Origin: Rhodanobacteraceae bacterium UBA703
GTDB taxonomy: Bacteria > Pseudomonadota > Gammaproteobacteria > Xanthomonadales > Rhodanobacteraceae
Assembly (NCBI GenBank): GCA_002297645.1
Contig: DBMH01000058.1
Location: forward strand, 1 to 27,199
Direction of reading: 5' to 3'
Length of the DNA stretch: 27,199 nt
A model generated the notes under the pieces. The model had not been told where the DNA came from and did no database searches. It saw nothing but the letters and a program-made list of their open reading frames with translations. This document shows, in pieces, positions 1 through 6,939 of this stretch. Each line of letters starts with the position of its first letter. Position 1 is the stretch's first letter. A program made the translations under genes and the position numbers.

Positions 1-570
1 CTGGAACCGGCGCGCGAAGCCGCCGTGCTGGCCGAGGTCGGGCGGCGCAGCGACGAACTGTCGCGGGAAACCGCCGCACGCGAATCGGCCGACGCCGTGG
101 CGAAGTACACCCGCCGCGCCGTCGTCGGCGCGCTCGCCGCGGTCGCGCCCGGAACCGACATTCTGATCCAGGGCGCGCTCGGTACCGGCCTGGTGCGCGA
201 ACTCGCCCGCATCTACGGCGTCCCCGTACGCGAACTCGACGTCGAAGCCCTGCTCTCCCGCGTCGGGCTGACGGTACGCAACACCACGGCGCTCGTGCTG
301 GCGATCGCCGGCAACGCACTGAAGGCATTCCCCGGTTTCGGTACGCTCGGCGGCGGCGTGCTGCACGCGATCGCCTACGGGCTCGTGTTCGACAGCCTCG
401 GCCGGGCGCTCGCGGCGACACTGGCCGAACGTGCCGCACTCGACGCCGCCGACGTCGAAACGCGCGTGCGCGCCCTGCTCACGGAACCCGCGCGCGAACG
501 CGTGGAGCGCGTCGCTCGGATCGCCTGGGAGGCAGTGCGCGAGCGCGGCAACGGCGCCCCGGATCGTTGA
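1..570 (+). CDS. DUF697-type membrane protein, 3' end only
   Basis: The reading frame is open from base 1, so the gene begins upstream of the window; 189 codons are visible. About residues 35-145 of the visible part contain two long hydrophobic stretches (around AVVGALAAVAPGTDILIQ and ALVLAIAGNALKAFPGFGTL) separated by a charged segment containing LARIYGVP. The same layout and a very similar LGRVYGLP segment occur in the C-terminal half of the GTPase at 2676-4040, so I read this as a DUF697 domain of the YcjF/GTPase-associated kind. An Arg/Glu-rich helix closes the protein. Whether a GTPase domain precedes it cannot be seen. The next gene starts 67 bases downstream on the same strand. The family call rests on resemblance by eye. 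Confidence 0.6.
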   Translation: MEPAREAAVLAEVGRRSDELSRETAARESADAVAKYTRRAVVGALAAVAPGTDILIQGALGTGLVRELARIYGVPVRELDVEALLSRVGLTVRNTTALVLAIAGNALKAFPGFGTLGGGVLHAIAYGLVFDSLGRALAATLAERAALDAADVETRVRALLTEPARERVERVARIAWEAVRERGNGAPDR

Positions 571-637
571 CGGCGGCGAACGCCGCGTTCACGCCGTCGT
601 GGTGGCAAGCCCACGGCCTTTTTGCCAAGCTGGCGGC

Positions 638-1249
638 ATGCCCGACGCCATTCGCCGCCTCGCCCTGGTCGCCGCCTGTGCCGTCCCCTTGGCGGCCGTC
701 GCCGCGCCGGAGACGTGGCGCTTCGATCCGGTCCATACGCAGGTCTGGTTCAGCGCGTCGCACCAGGGTTTCTCGCATCCGCTCGGCCGGCTGCGCGTCA
801 AGAACGGCTGGTTCGTGTTCGACGAGGACGACTGGAGCGCCAGCCGCGTCGACGTCACGATCGACCTCGCCTCGGCCGACCTCGGCGACGCGAAGTGGAA
901 CGAGACGGTGAAGTCCGGCCAGTTCCTCGACGTCTCCCGCTGGCCGGTCGCACGCTACGTGAGCCGCAGCGTCGAGAAGACGTCTGCCCACGGCGGCACG
1001 ATCCACGGCGAACTGCATTTCCGCGGCGAGACGAGACCGGTCGACGTCGCCTTCACCCTGAACCGGGTCGGCAACGACCCCTACCTGTTCAAGCGCAAGG
1101 CCGGCTTCTCCGCGAGCACGACCTTGCAGCGCTCCGCATTCGGCATGAAACGCTACGCCGAGGTCGTCGGCGAGGACATCGACCTGCGCTTCGAAATCGA
1201 AGGCATCCGCGACCGCGATGCCGGGAAACCCCAACCGGAGGAACGTTGA
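638..1249 (+). CDS. YceI family periplasmic protein (first copy)
   Basis: This 203-residue protein has an N-terminal signal peptide (RRLALVAACAVPLAAVAA) followed by a YceI domain. Family hallmarks are the opening WRFDPVHTQVWFSASHQGFS, the central VDVTIDLASADLGD and the closing FGMKRYAEVVGEDIDL. YceI proteins are lipocalin-like beta barrels that bind long isoprenoid or quinone-type lipids in the periplasm; the ligand here is unknown. The ATG at 638 is chosen because it sits directly at the signal peptide; the same frame is open further upstream but that part has no signal character. The stop lies two bases before the cytochrome b561 start, so the two are almost certainly co-transcribed. A second, only distantly similar YceI gene follows the cytochrome. 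Confidence 0.9.
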   Translation: MPDAIRRLALVAACAVPLAAVAAPETWRFDPVHTQVWFSASHQGFSHPLGRLRVKNGWFVFDEDDWSASRVDVTIDLASADLGDAKWNETVKSGQFLDVSRWPVARYVSRSVEKTSAHGGTIHGELHFRGETRPVDVAFTLNRVGNDPYLFKRKAGFSASTTLQRSAFGMKRYAEVVGEDIDLRFEIEGIRDRDAGKPQPEER

Positions 1250-1251
1250 AG

Positions 1252-1812
1252 ATGGCACTGAAAAGTGATGCGACGCAGTGGGGAAGCCTCGCCAAGTTCT
1301 TCCACTGGGCGGTGGTCCTGCTGATCCTGGCGCAAGGCGTCCTCGGCCTCGTCATGGTCGAGATGCCCAAGCGTCCCAGCACGATTCCGTACTATTCCTT
1401 CCACAAGTCGCTCGGCATCACGATCCTCGCACTCGCCGTGCTGCGCCTCGCCTGGCGGCTGTTCGACGCCAGGCCGCGCGAGGTCGCCGGCATGCCGCAC
1501 TGGCAGGCGCTCGGCGCGCGCCTCGGCCATGCCCTGCTGTACGTGCTGATCTTCGCCGTGCCGCTGTCGGGCTGGCTGTTCGATTCGGCCTCGAGCCTGC
1601 GCCCGCTGTACTGGTTCGATCTCGTCAAGCTGCCGAGCCTGACGGGCGGCAAGGACGATGCGATGCGCGACGTCGCCGGCGAGGCGCACGAGCTGCTGTT
1701 CTGGGTGCTGATCCTCGTCGCCGCCGGCCATGCCGCGGCCGCGCTGGTCCATCACTTCCACAATCGCGACGAGACGCTGGCGCGCATGCTGCCGTGGCGC
1801 GCGCGCAGCTGA
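1252..1812 (+). CDS. Cytochrome b561 family membrane protein
   Basis: A 186-residue inner-membrane protein with four predicted transmembrane helices (about 17-37, 52-70, 91-110 and 146-166). Histidines suited to di-haem b coordination are H18 (in FFHW), H51 (in SFHK), H93 (in GHALLY) and H146/H160 near the last helix, as in bacterial cytochrome b561 (CybB/YceJ). It probably passes electrons between the quinone pool and a periplasmic partner, perhaps helped by the adjoining YceI proteins. The start follows the upstream yceI stop by two bases, and a GGAGGAACG ribosome-binding site lies inside the end of that gene, showing translational coupling. The yceI-cytochrome pairing is also known from Escherichia coli (yceI-yceJ). 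No odd features. Confidence 0.92.
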   Translation: MALKSDATQWGSLAKFFHWAVVLLILAQGVLGLVMVEMPKRPSTIPYYSFHKSLGITILALAVLRLAWRLFDARPREVAGMPHWQALGARLGHALLYVLIFAVPLSGWLFDSASSLRPLYWFDLVKLPSLTGGKDDAMRDVAGEAHELLFWVLILVAAGHAAAALVHHFHNRDETLARMLPWRARS

Positions 1813-1958
1813 ACGGCATTGCAAATCCGGCGACCAGCCGCAGTATGCAGCGAACGGGCGCGGCGTGGCCGAGCCCCTTTCGCCACGCCGGGCACCGACG
1901 CGCCTGCCGTGGCGTCCCATCCCTTGCCGGAACCGATTCCCGCCGAAGGAGTACGACC

Positions 1959-2516
1959 ATGAAACTGCGTTCGATGACGTGTCTCGCGACCGCCCTCGCC
2001 CTGATGCTGCCGCTGTCGGCGTTCGCTCGCGACTGGCAGGTGGACGCCGCCGGCAGCACGCTGTCCTTCAAGGGCAGCTACCAGGGCGAGGGCTTCGACG
2101 GCAAGTTCAAGAAATTCGACGCGACGATCGCCTACGACGCCGGCGATCTCGCGAAGTCGAAGTTCGACGTCACCATCGATCTCGCCAGCGCCGATACCAG
2201 CAACAGCGACCGCGACGATTCGCTGCACGGGCCGGATTTCTTCGACGTGAAGAAGACGCCGAAAGCCCGTTTCGTCACCGAATCCTTCGCCAAGGCCGCC
2301 GACGGCAGCGTCGAGGCGAAAGGCAAGCTGACGATCCGCGACAAGACCGCTCCGGTCACGCTGAAGGTCGCGTTCGCCGAAAACGGCGGCAAGGCGACGC
2401 TCGACGTCGATACGGTTCTGAAGCGCGCGGACTACGGCCTCGGCGCCGGCAGCGACTGGTCCGACGTCGGCGCCGACGTACCGGTGCACGGGCATCTGTC
2501 GCTGACGGCGAAGTAG
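1959..2516 (+). CDS. yceI: YceI family periplasmic protein (second copy)
   Basis: A 185-residue protein with a clear signal peptide (MKLRSMTCLATALALMLPLSAFA, cleavage before RDWQVD) and a full YceI domain: STLSFKGSYQGEGFDGKFKKF at the start, FDVTIDLASADTSNSDRDD in the middle and YGLGAGSDWSDVGADVPVHG at the end. Length is close to that of E. coli YceI. It is expected to be a periplasmic lipocalin-like carrier of a polyprenyl or quinone-type lipid. A good AAGGAG ribosome-binding site precedes the ATG. The 146-base gap after the cytochrome gene could hold its own promoter, but I see no convincing one. It differs greatly from the copy at 638-1249, so the two are old paralogues. Confidence 0.93.
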   Translation: MKLRSMTCLATALALMLPLSAFARDWQVDAAGSTLSFKGSYQGEGFDGKFKKFDATIAYDAGDLAKSKFDVTIDLASADTSNSDRDDSLHGPDFFDVKKTPKARFVTESFAKAADGSVEAKGKLTIRDKTAPVTLKVAFAENGGKATLDVDTVLKRADYGLGAGSDWSDVGADVPVHGHLSLTAK

Positions 2517-2551
2517 CGCCGGATTCCGTGCGGGGCACACAGGCTGAAGCG

Positions 2552-2615
2552 CGTTTCTCTCGCAGGGGCGCAAAGAACGCGGAGGAGAGAGTCCCTTTCC
2601 TTTGCGTTCCCTGTA
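2552..2615. repeat. Possible dispersed CGCAAAG/GCGGAG-type repeat
   Basis: The gap between yceI and the GTPase gene holds a purine-rich then pyrimidine-rich tract: TTTCTCTCGCAGG, then GGCGCAAAGAACGCGGAGG, then CCCTTTCCTTTGCGTTCC. CGCAAAG at 2569-2575 is the inverse of CTTTGCG at 2600-2606, and GAACGC at 2575-2580 is the inverse of GCGTTC at 2604-2609. The composition differs from the GC-balanced DNA around it. It resembles the intergenic CGCAGAG/CGCAAAG repeats scattered in many bacterial genomes. That resemblance is from memory, and only one copy is present here. Confidence 0.4.
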
Positions 2616-2675
2616 TTCCCCGCGCCGTCGCGAACAGTCCGCTGGATGCCCTTCGATGCGGCATGGAGCGTCCCG

Positions 2676-4040
2676 ATGATCGATAGCCCGCGCGAGCTGT
2701 GGCAGCGCCTGCAACGCGCGTTCGCACGGACGCCGACGTCTTCCTCCGCCGCCGTCGCCGCCGGCGAATCGCATCACGCGCAAGCCGCCGCGAGCTTGCG
2801 CGCGCTGCTCGACGATCCGCACATTCCGGTCTCGGTGCGCGGCGGACTCGCGGCCGATTTCGCGCGGCTGGAATCCATGCTCGCCAAGCTCGAGCGCGAC
2901 GAATTGCACATCGCCGTGTTCGGGCGCGTCAGCGTCGGCAAATCGGCGCTGGCGAATGCCCTGCTCGGCGAGGATGCGTTCACCGTCGGCGTCCTGCACG
3001 GCACCACGCGCGAAGCCGGCCAGCGCCGCTGGCGCGAGGTCGGCGGCAACGGCGTGCATCTGATCGACACGCCCGGCATCGACGAGCTCGATGGCGAGGC
3101 GCGCGAGGCATTGGCGCACGAGGTGGCCGGCGTCAGCGATCTCGTCGTGTTCGTCGTCGACGGCGACATGACGCAACGCGAACGCGACGCGCTGCAACGC
3201 CTCGCGCGCACCGAACGCCCGCTGCTGCTCGCGCTGAACAAGGCCGACCGTTACGGCGAGGACGAGCGCGAACGCCTGATCGAGCGATTGCGCGAACACG
3301 CGGCCGGCCTCGTGCGGGCCGAAGACGTCGTCGCGATCGCGGCCCAGCCCGCGCCGCTCAAGCGCCTGCGCGTCGATGCGGACGGCGTCGAGCGGGCCGA
3401 ACTCGTCGAGCAGGCACCCGACCTCTCGGCGCTGCGCGATCGCCTGACCGCGATCGTCGAACGCGAAGGCAAGACCCTGGCCGCGCTCAATGCCAGCCTG
3501 TTCGCGGGCCGCGTGTCGGACCAGGTGGGCGCGCGCATCGCCCAAGCGCGCCGCGAACTGGCCGATCGGGTGATCCGCCAGTACTGCATCGCGAAGTCGA
3601 TCGCGGTCGCGCTGAACCCGATCCCCGTCGCCGACCTGCTCGCCGCCGGCGCACTCGACGCCGCCCTGGTCATGCATCTCGGCCGCGTCTACGGCCTGCC
3701 GTTGACCCGGACCGAAGCCGGCTCACTGATCGCGGTGATTTCCGCCCAGCTTGCCGCGCTGATGGGCGCAATCTGGGGCGTGCACCTGGTCGCGTCCGCC
3801 CTGAAGGGCGTCAGCGCCGGACTGTCGACCGTGGTGACCGCCGCGGCGCAGGGCGCGCTGGCCTGGTATGCGACCGAACTGGTCGGCCGGGCGGCCGAGA
3901 AATACCTGGTCGGCGGCAAGTCCTGGGGCGAGCAAGGCCCCAAGCGCGTCGTCGCGGGCATCGTCGAGTCGCTCGATCGCGATTCGATCCTGCGCGAAGC
4001 GCGCGAGGAAATCCTGAAGCGATTGCGGCTGAGGACCTGA
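2676..4040 (+). CDS. GTPase of the Era/TrmE type with C-terminal DUF697 domain
   Basis: A 454-residue protein. A helical N-terminus of about 75 residues leads into a complete small GTPase domain: P-loop GRVSVGKS at 83-90, the switch threonines in HGTTRE at 109-113, DTPG at 131-134 and NKAD at 188-191. The C-terminal half (about 300-420) has hydrophobic helices (IAVALNPIPVADLLAAGALDAALVM, then VISAQLAALMGAIWGVHLV) typical of DUF697, which probably attaches the protein to the inner membrane. The role of this GTPase family is not firmly known; envelope stress and division have been suggested for relatives. The ATG at 2676 is preferred because GGAG lies 11 bases upstream; an in-frame ATG exists at 2646. 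It is probably paralogous to the partial gene at 1-570. Confidence 0.88.
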   Translation: MIDSPRELWQRLQRAFARTPTSSSAAVAAGESHHAQAAASLRALLDDPHIPVSVRGGLAADFARLESMLAKLERDELHIAVFGRVSVGKSALANALLGEDAFTVGVLHGTTREAGQRRWREVGGNGVHLIDTPGIDELDGEAREALAHEVAGVSDLVVFVVDGDMTQRERDALQRLARTERPLLLALNKADRYGEDERERLIERLREHAAGLVRAEDVVAIAAQPAPLKRLRVDADGVERAELVEQAPDLSALRDRLTAIVEREGKTLAALNASLFAGRVSDQVGARIAQARRELADRVIRQYCIAKSIAVALNPIPVADLLAAGALDAALVMHLGRVYGLPLTRTEAGSLIAVISAQLAALMGAIWGVHLVASALKGVSAGLSTVVTAAAQGALAWYATELVGRAAEKYLVGGKSWGEQGPKRVVAGIVESLDRDSILREAREEILKRLRLRT

Positions 4041-4195
4041 CACGGCCGCGAGACCCTTTCGATCGCGGCGGACCGAACCGGAGTCAAACGACGAGAGCGT
4101 CGCGATTCGCGCCGCGGAACGGCTCCGTTTCGACCGACGGGGCAAGGCAATCCACCTTGGCGCGCGGAGCCGCGGCTTCGATCAACGGGCGCGAT

Positions 4196-4513
4196 TCAGG
4201 CGACCGCCCGCAAGGGCGGACTGCACTCGTCGATCATCGATCGCAGTGCCGGATGGCGGATCTCGAACATCTCGAACACTCCGGCCGCGCGCAGATACGG
4301 CACCCGCTTCAGCAATTCGTCCTCGCAGCGGCGGCGCTCGTCCTCGTCGTCGTCGGAGGCCAGCGCCCGCTGCGCCAGCGTCACGAAGTCCTCGATCCAT
4401 GCCAGGGCGACGAAGGCCGCTTCGCGGCTGGACGGCACCGTGGGCTCCGGTGCCTTCGATACGGGAAAGAGCAAGGGGTGCGGCGGGGCGGGTGTCTTCA
4501 TGATCGTCGTCAT
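4196..4513 (-). CDS. Small protein of unknown function, divergent from tetR
   Basis: About 105 residues, not recognised. The N-terminus is proline-rich (MKTPAPPHPLLFPVSKAPEP); the rest is predicted helical with an acidic patch (SDDDEDERRRCEDELL). No signal peptide or membrane helix is seen. Two starts are possible, at 4513 (MTTIMKTP) or 4501 (MKTP), neither with a good Shine-Dalgarno sequence. The gene diverges from the TetR gene and the upstream palindrome at 4518-4531 sits almost against its start, so it is probably repressed by that regulator. Coding is supported by a sensible protein composition and by the gene-regulator layout, not by a known family. Confidence 0.6.
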   Translation of the reverse strand: MTTIMKTPAPPHPLLFPVSKAPEPTVPSSREAAFVALAWIEDFVTLAQRALASDDDEDERRRCEDELLKRVPYLRAAGVFEMFEIRHPALRSMIDECSPPLRAVA

Positions 4514-4517
4514 ATAA

Positions 4518-4531
4518 ACCGTCCGGACGGT
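4518..4531. promoter_or_regulatory. Probable TetR operator (perfect 14-bp palindrome)
   Basis: ACCGTCCGGACGGT reads the same on both strands and lies between the divergent genes at 4196-4513 and 4578-5144. TetR-family repressors commonly bind such sites beside their own gene. The palindrome is a few bases from the -10-like AGTATATACT, so a bound repressor would cover either promoter. Confidence 0.75.
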
Positions 4532-4533
4532 AC

Positions 4534-4543
4534 AGTATATACT
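4534..4543. promoter_or_regulatory. Palindromic divergent -10 element
   Basis: AGTATATACT is a perfect palindrome, so TATACT (5 of 6 matches to TATAAT) is read in both directions. It could act as the -10 box of tetR on the plus strand and of the small gene on the minus strand. It is an AT-rich island in very GC-rich DNA. No good -35 box is seen on either side. Confidence 0.5.
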
Positions 4544-4577
4544 TCGTTTTTCCCCGTCAACCATTGGATCCACCGAG

Positions 4578-5144
4578 ATGGCCCCCCGATCCAGTTCCCG
4601 CGAACGCATCCTCGAAGCCGCCGAAAAAGTCGCGATCGAAGTGGGCGTGGGCCACCTGACTTTGGAAGCGGTCGCCGCCAAGGCCGGCATCAGCAAAGGG
4701 GGATTGCTGTACCACTTCGGGACGAAGGAGGCCCTGCTCAAGGGCATGATCGACCGCCACATGGACGAGGAGGCACAGCGCATCGCCGAAACGCATGCGG
4801 AACTCGGCGGCACGCCGGACACGTATCTCCGCGCGTTCGTCGATTCGATGATGCAGGCGAACGGAAAGGACCTGCACACGCCGGCGGTGTCCCGTTCGTT
4901 CCTCGCCGCCGCGGCGAATTCCCCCGGCCTGCTCGAACGCCCGCGTACGGTCTTCGCCGAGCACTTCGAGCGCCTGCGTGCGAGCGGCGGCCATTTCCCG
5001 CTCGCGGCGATCGTCAGCCTCGCGCTGGACGGTCTCTATTTCGGCGACATCTTCGAGTTCTCCACGTTGACGCCGACGGAGCGCGAGCAACTCACCGCCG
5101 AGTTGCTGAAGCTCGCCGACCGGGCGTCGCTGCCGCCGGCCTGA
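4578..5144 (+). CDS. TetR/AcrR family transcriptional regulator
   Basis: A 188-residue regulator with the classic N-terminal TetR DNA-binding domain: SSRERILEAAEKVAIEVG, then the helix-turn-helix at about 28-48 (TLEAVAAKAGISKGGLLYHF), then GTKEALLKGMIDRHM. The C-terminal helical part, about 70-185, would bind an unknown ligand and dimerise. It probably represses itself and the divergent small gene through the palindrome at 4518-4531. The APC permease starts 98 bases downstream on the same strand with no terminator visible between them, so the permease may share control. The ATG follows a weak ribosome-binding site (CACCGAG). Confidence 0.95.
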   Translation: MAPRSSSRERILEAAEKVAIEVGVGHLTLEAVAAKAGISKGGLLYHFGTKEALLKGMIDRHMDEEAQRIAETHAELGGTPDTYLRAFVDSMMQANGKDLHTPAVSRSFLAAAANSPGLLERPRTVFAEHFERLRASGGHFPLAAIVSLALDGLYFGDIFEFSTLTPTEREQLTAELLKLADRASLPPA

Positions 5145-5242
5145 TCGCCGGCACCCCGACCCAATCCCGCCTGCGGCGCACCTGACAGCCGCGCCTCAAC
5201 CTGCGACCATGACGCGTTTTTTCGCTCACGCAGGAGTAGTGC

Positions 5243-6823
5243 ATGTCCGACCACCACGCGATCCGCCGCGACGTCGGCCCGTGGGCGCTGATGCTGACCG
5301 GTCTCGGCTCGATCATCGGTTCGGGCTGGCTGTTCGGTGCCTGGCACGCGGCGCAGCTCGCCGGGCCGGGCGCGATCTGGGCCTGGCTGATCGGTGCGGC
5401 CGTCATCATGACGATCGCGCTGACCTATTCCGAGCTCGGCGCGATGTTCCCCGAATCCGGCGGCATGGTGCGCTACGGCCATTACTCGCACGGCTCCCTC
5501 GTCGGCTTCATCGCGGCCTGGGCGAACTGGATCGCGATCGTCTCGGTGATTCCGGTCGAGGCCGAAGCCTCGGTCCAGTACATGGCCTCGTGGCCGTGGG
5601 AATGGGCGCAGGGATTGTTCGTGAACCACGAGCTGACGCCGCCGGGGCTTCTCATCGCCGCCGTGCTGGTGGTGGTCTATTTCCTCGTGAACTACTGGAG
5701 CGTGAAGCTGTTCGCCAAGACCAACAGCGCGATCACGCTGTTCAAGCTCGTAGTGCCGGCGGCGACCGCGATCGCGCTGATCGCGACCGACTTCCACCCG
5801 GAGAACTTCCAGGTCGGCGCGAACGGCGGCACGCACGCGGTCAGCCTGTCGGCGATCCTGACCGCCGTCGCGATCAGCGGCATCGTGTTCAGCTTCAACG
5901 GATTCCAGAGCCCGGTGAACCTGGCCGGCGAAGCGCGCAACCCGGGGCGCAGCGTACCGTTCGGGGTGCTCGGCTCGATCGCGCTGGCGACCGTCGTCTA
6001 CGTACTGCTGCAGATCGGCTTCCTCGGCGCCGTGAATCCGGCGGCGATCGCCGAACACGGCTGGGCCGGCCTCTCGTACAGCTCGCCGTTCGCGCAGCTC
6101 GCGCTGGCGCTCAACCTCAACTGGCTGGCGCTGCTCCTCTACGCCGATGCGTTCGTCAGCCCGAGCGGCACGGGCATCACCTACACCGCGACGACCGCGC
6201 GCATGCTCTACGGCATGGAGCGCAACGGCACGATGCCCAAGGTGCTCGGCCGCGTGCACCCGGTCTACGGCGTGCCGCGCCCGGCGATGTGGGTGAACCT
6301 CGTCGTGTCGTTCGTGTTCCTGTTCTTCTTCCGCGGCTGGGCCACGCTGGCGGCGGTGATCTCGGTGGCGACGATCATCTCCTACCTGACCGGCCCGATC
6401 AGCGTGGCGACGCTGCGGCGCACCGCGCCGCACCTGCACCGCCCGTTCCGCCTGCGCGCGCTGACGCCCGTCGCCCTGCTCGCCTTCGTCTTCTCGACAG
6501 AGCTGCTGTACTGGGCGAAGTGGCCGCTGACCGGCGAGATCATCCTGCTCGTCGTCGCCGCGTTGCCGATCTGGTTCTACTACCAGGCGCGCGCCGGCTG
6601 GCCGGACATCCTGCGCCACCTGCGCGGCGCATGGTGGCTGATCGCCTACCTCCCGGTGATCGCCGTGCTGTCGTACGTCGGCAGCACCGAATTCGGCGGC
6701 CTCGGCTGGATGCCGTTCGGTTGGGATCTCGTCATCGTCGGCGTGATCGGCGCCGCGTTCTATTTCTGGGGCGCGAGTGCCGGCTGGCGCACGCCCGCGG
6801 TCGAGGCCATGACGCAATCCTGA
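5243..6823 (+). CDS. APC superfamily amino-acid permease
   Basis: A 526-residue polytopic membrane protein with about 12-14 hydrophobic helices. The first helix carries GLGSIIGSGWLFGA (20-33), the unwound substrate-binding motif of the amino acid-polyamine-organocation family (usually GxGIG). A second hallmark is FSFNGFQSPVNLAGEARNPGRS, the helix 6 motif with the following cytoplasmic loop, and TARMLYGMERNGTMPKVLGRVHP matches the conserved loop after helix 8. The GSGWLFGA variant resembles aspartate:proton symporters of the YveA/AspP kind, but the substrate is not determined by sequence. A good CAGGAG ribosome-binding site precedes the ATG. It probably imports an amino acid by proton symport. 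It follows tetR at 98 bases. Confidence 0.9.
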   Translation: MSDHHAIRRDVGPWALMLTGLGSIIGSGWLFGAWHAAQLAGPGAIWAWLIGAAVIMTIALTYSELGAMFPESGGMVRYGHYSHGSLVGFIAAWANWIAIVSVIPVEAEASVQYMASWPWEWAQGLFVNHELTPPGLLIAAVLVVVYFLVNYWSVKLFAKTNSAITLFKLVVPAATAIALIATDFHPENFQVGANGGTHAVSLSAILTAVAISGIVFSFNGFQSPVNLAGEARNPGRSVPFGVLGSIALATVVYVLLQIGFLGAVNPAAIAEHGWAGLSYSSPFAQLALALNLNWLALLLYADAFVSPSGTGITYTATTARMLYGMERNGTMPKVLGRVHPVYGVPRPAMWVNLVVSFVFLFFFRGWATLAAVISVATIISYLTGPISVATLRRTAPHLHRPFRLRALTPVALLAFVFSTELLYWAKWPLTGEIILLVVAALPIWFYYQARAGWPDILRHLRGAWWLIAYLPVIAVLSYVGSTEFGGLGWMPFGWDLVIVGVIGAAFYFWGASAGWRTPAVEAMTQS

Positions 6824-6830
6824 GCCCGGC

Positions 6831-6862
6831 GACCCTAGCTAGGGCCGACCCTAGCTAGGGCA
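6831..6862. repeat. Twin 16-bp direct repeats, each with palindrome CCCTAGCTAGGG
   Basis: GACCCTAGCTAGGGC occurs twice at a 16-base period. The perfect 12-bp palindromes are at 6833-6844 and 6849-6860. They contain four CTAG tetranucleotides within 28 bases, a word usually rare in proteobacterial DNA. The repeats begin seven bases after the permease stop and end about 80 bases before the first LysM gene. There is no T-tract, so they are unlikely to be a Rho-independent terminator; a dimeric regulator site is more likely. Confidence 0.7.
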
Positions 6863-6939
6863 CGCACCAATGGGCGAGCCCGGCGGATGGTGCTGAAGTC
6901 GCGGATGTTCCAGTCCGCCCTTCCCCAGCGAGGCTCGCC
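6855..6939 (+). promoter_or_regulatory. Conserved leader/promoter module of LysM hydrolase 1
   Basis: This region is related to the one before the second LysM gene. Shared parts in order are CTAGGG (6855-6860), ATGGGC, ATGGTGCTGAAGTC (6886-6899; 13 of 14 matches to the other copy) and GAGGCTCGCC just before the ATG, which holds the GAGG ribosome-binding site. The DNA between the blocks has diverged. I see no standard sigma-70 boxes. Confidence 0.55.

Noticed and set aside
2699..5185. An 828-codon plus-strand frame over the GTPase and tetR
   Set aside because: Out of frame with two well-supported genes; Arg-rich nonsense protein.
5036..6817. A 593-codon open frame opposite the permease
   Set aside because: Low-complexity Arg/Asp/His-rich translation opposite a clear transporter.
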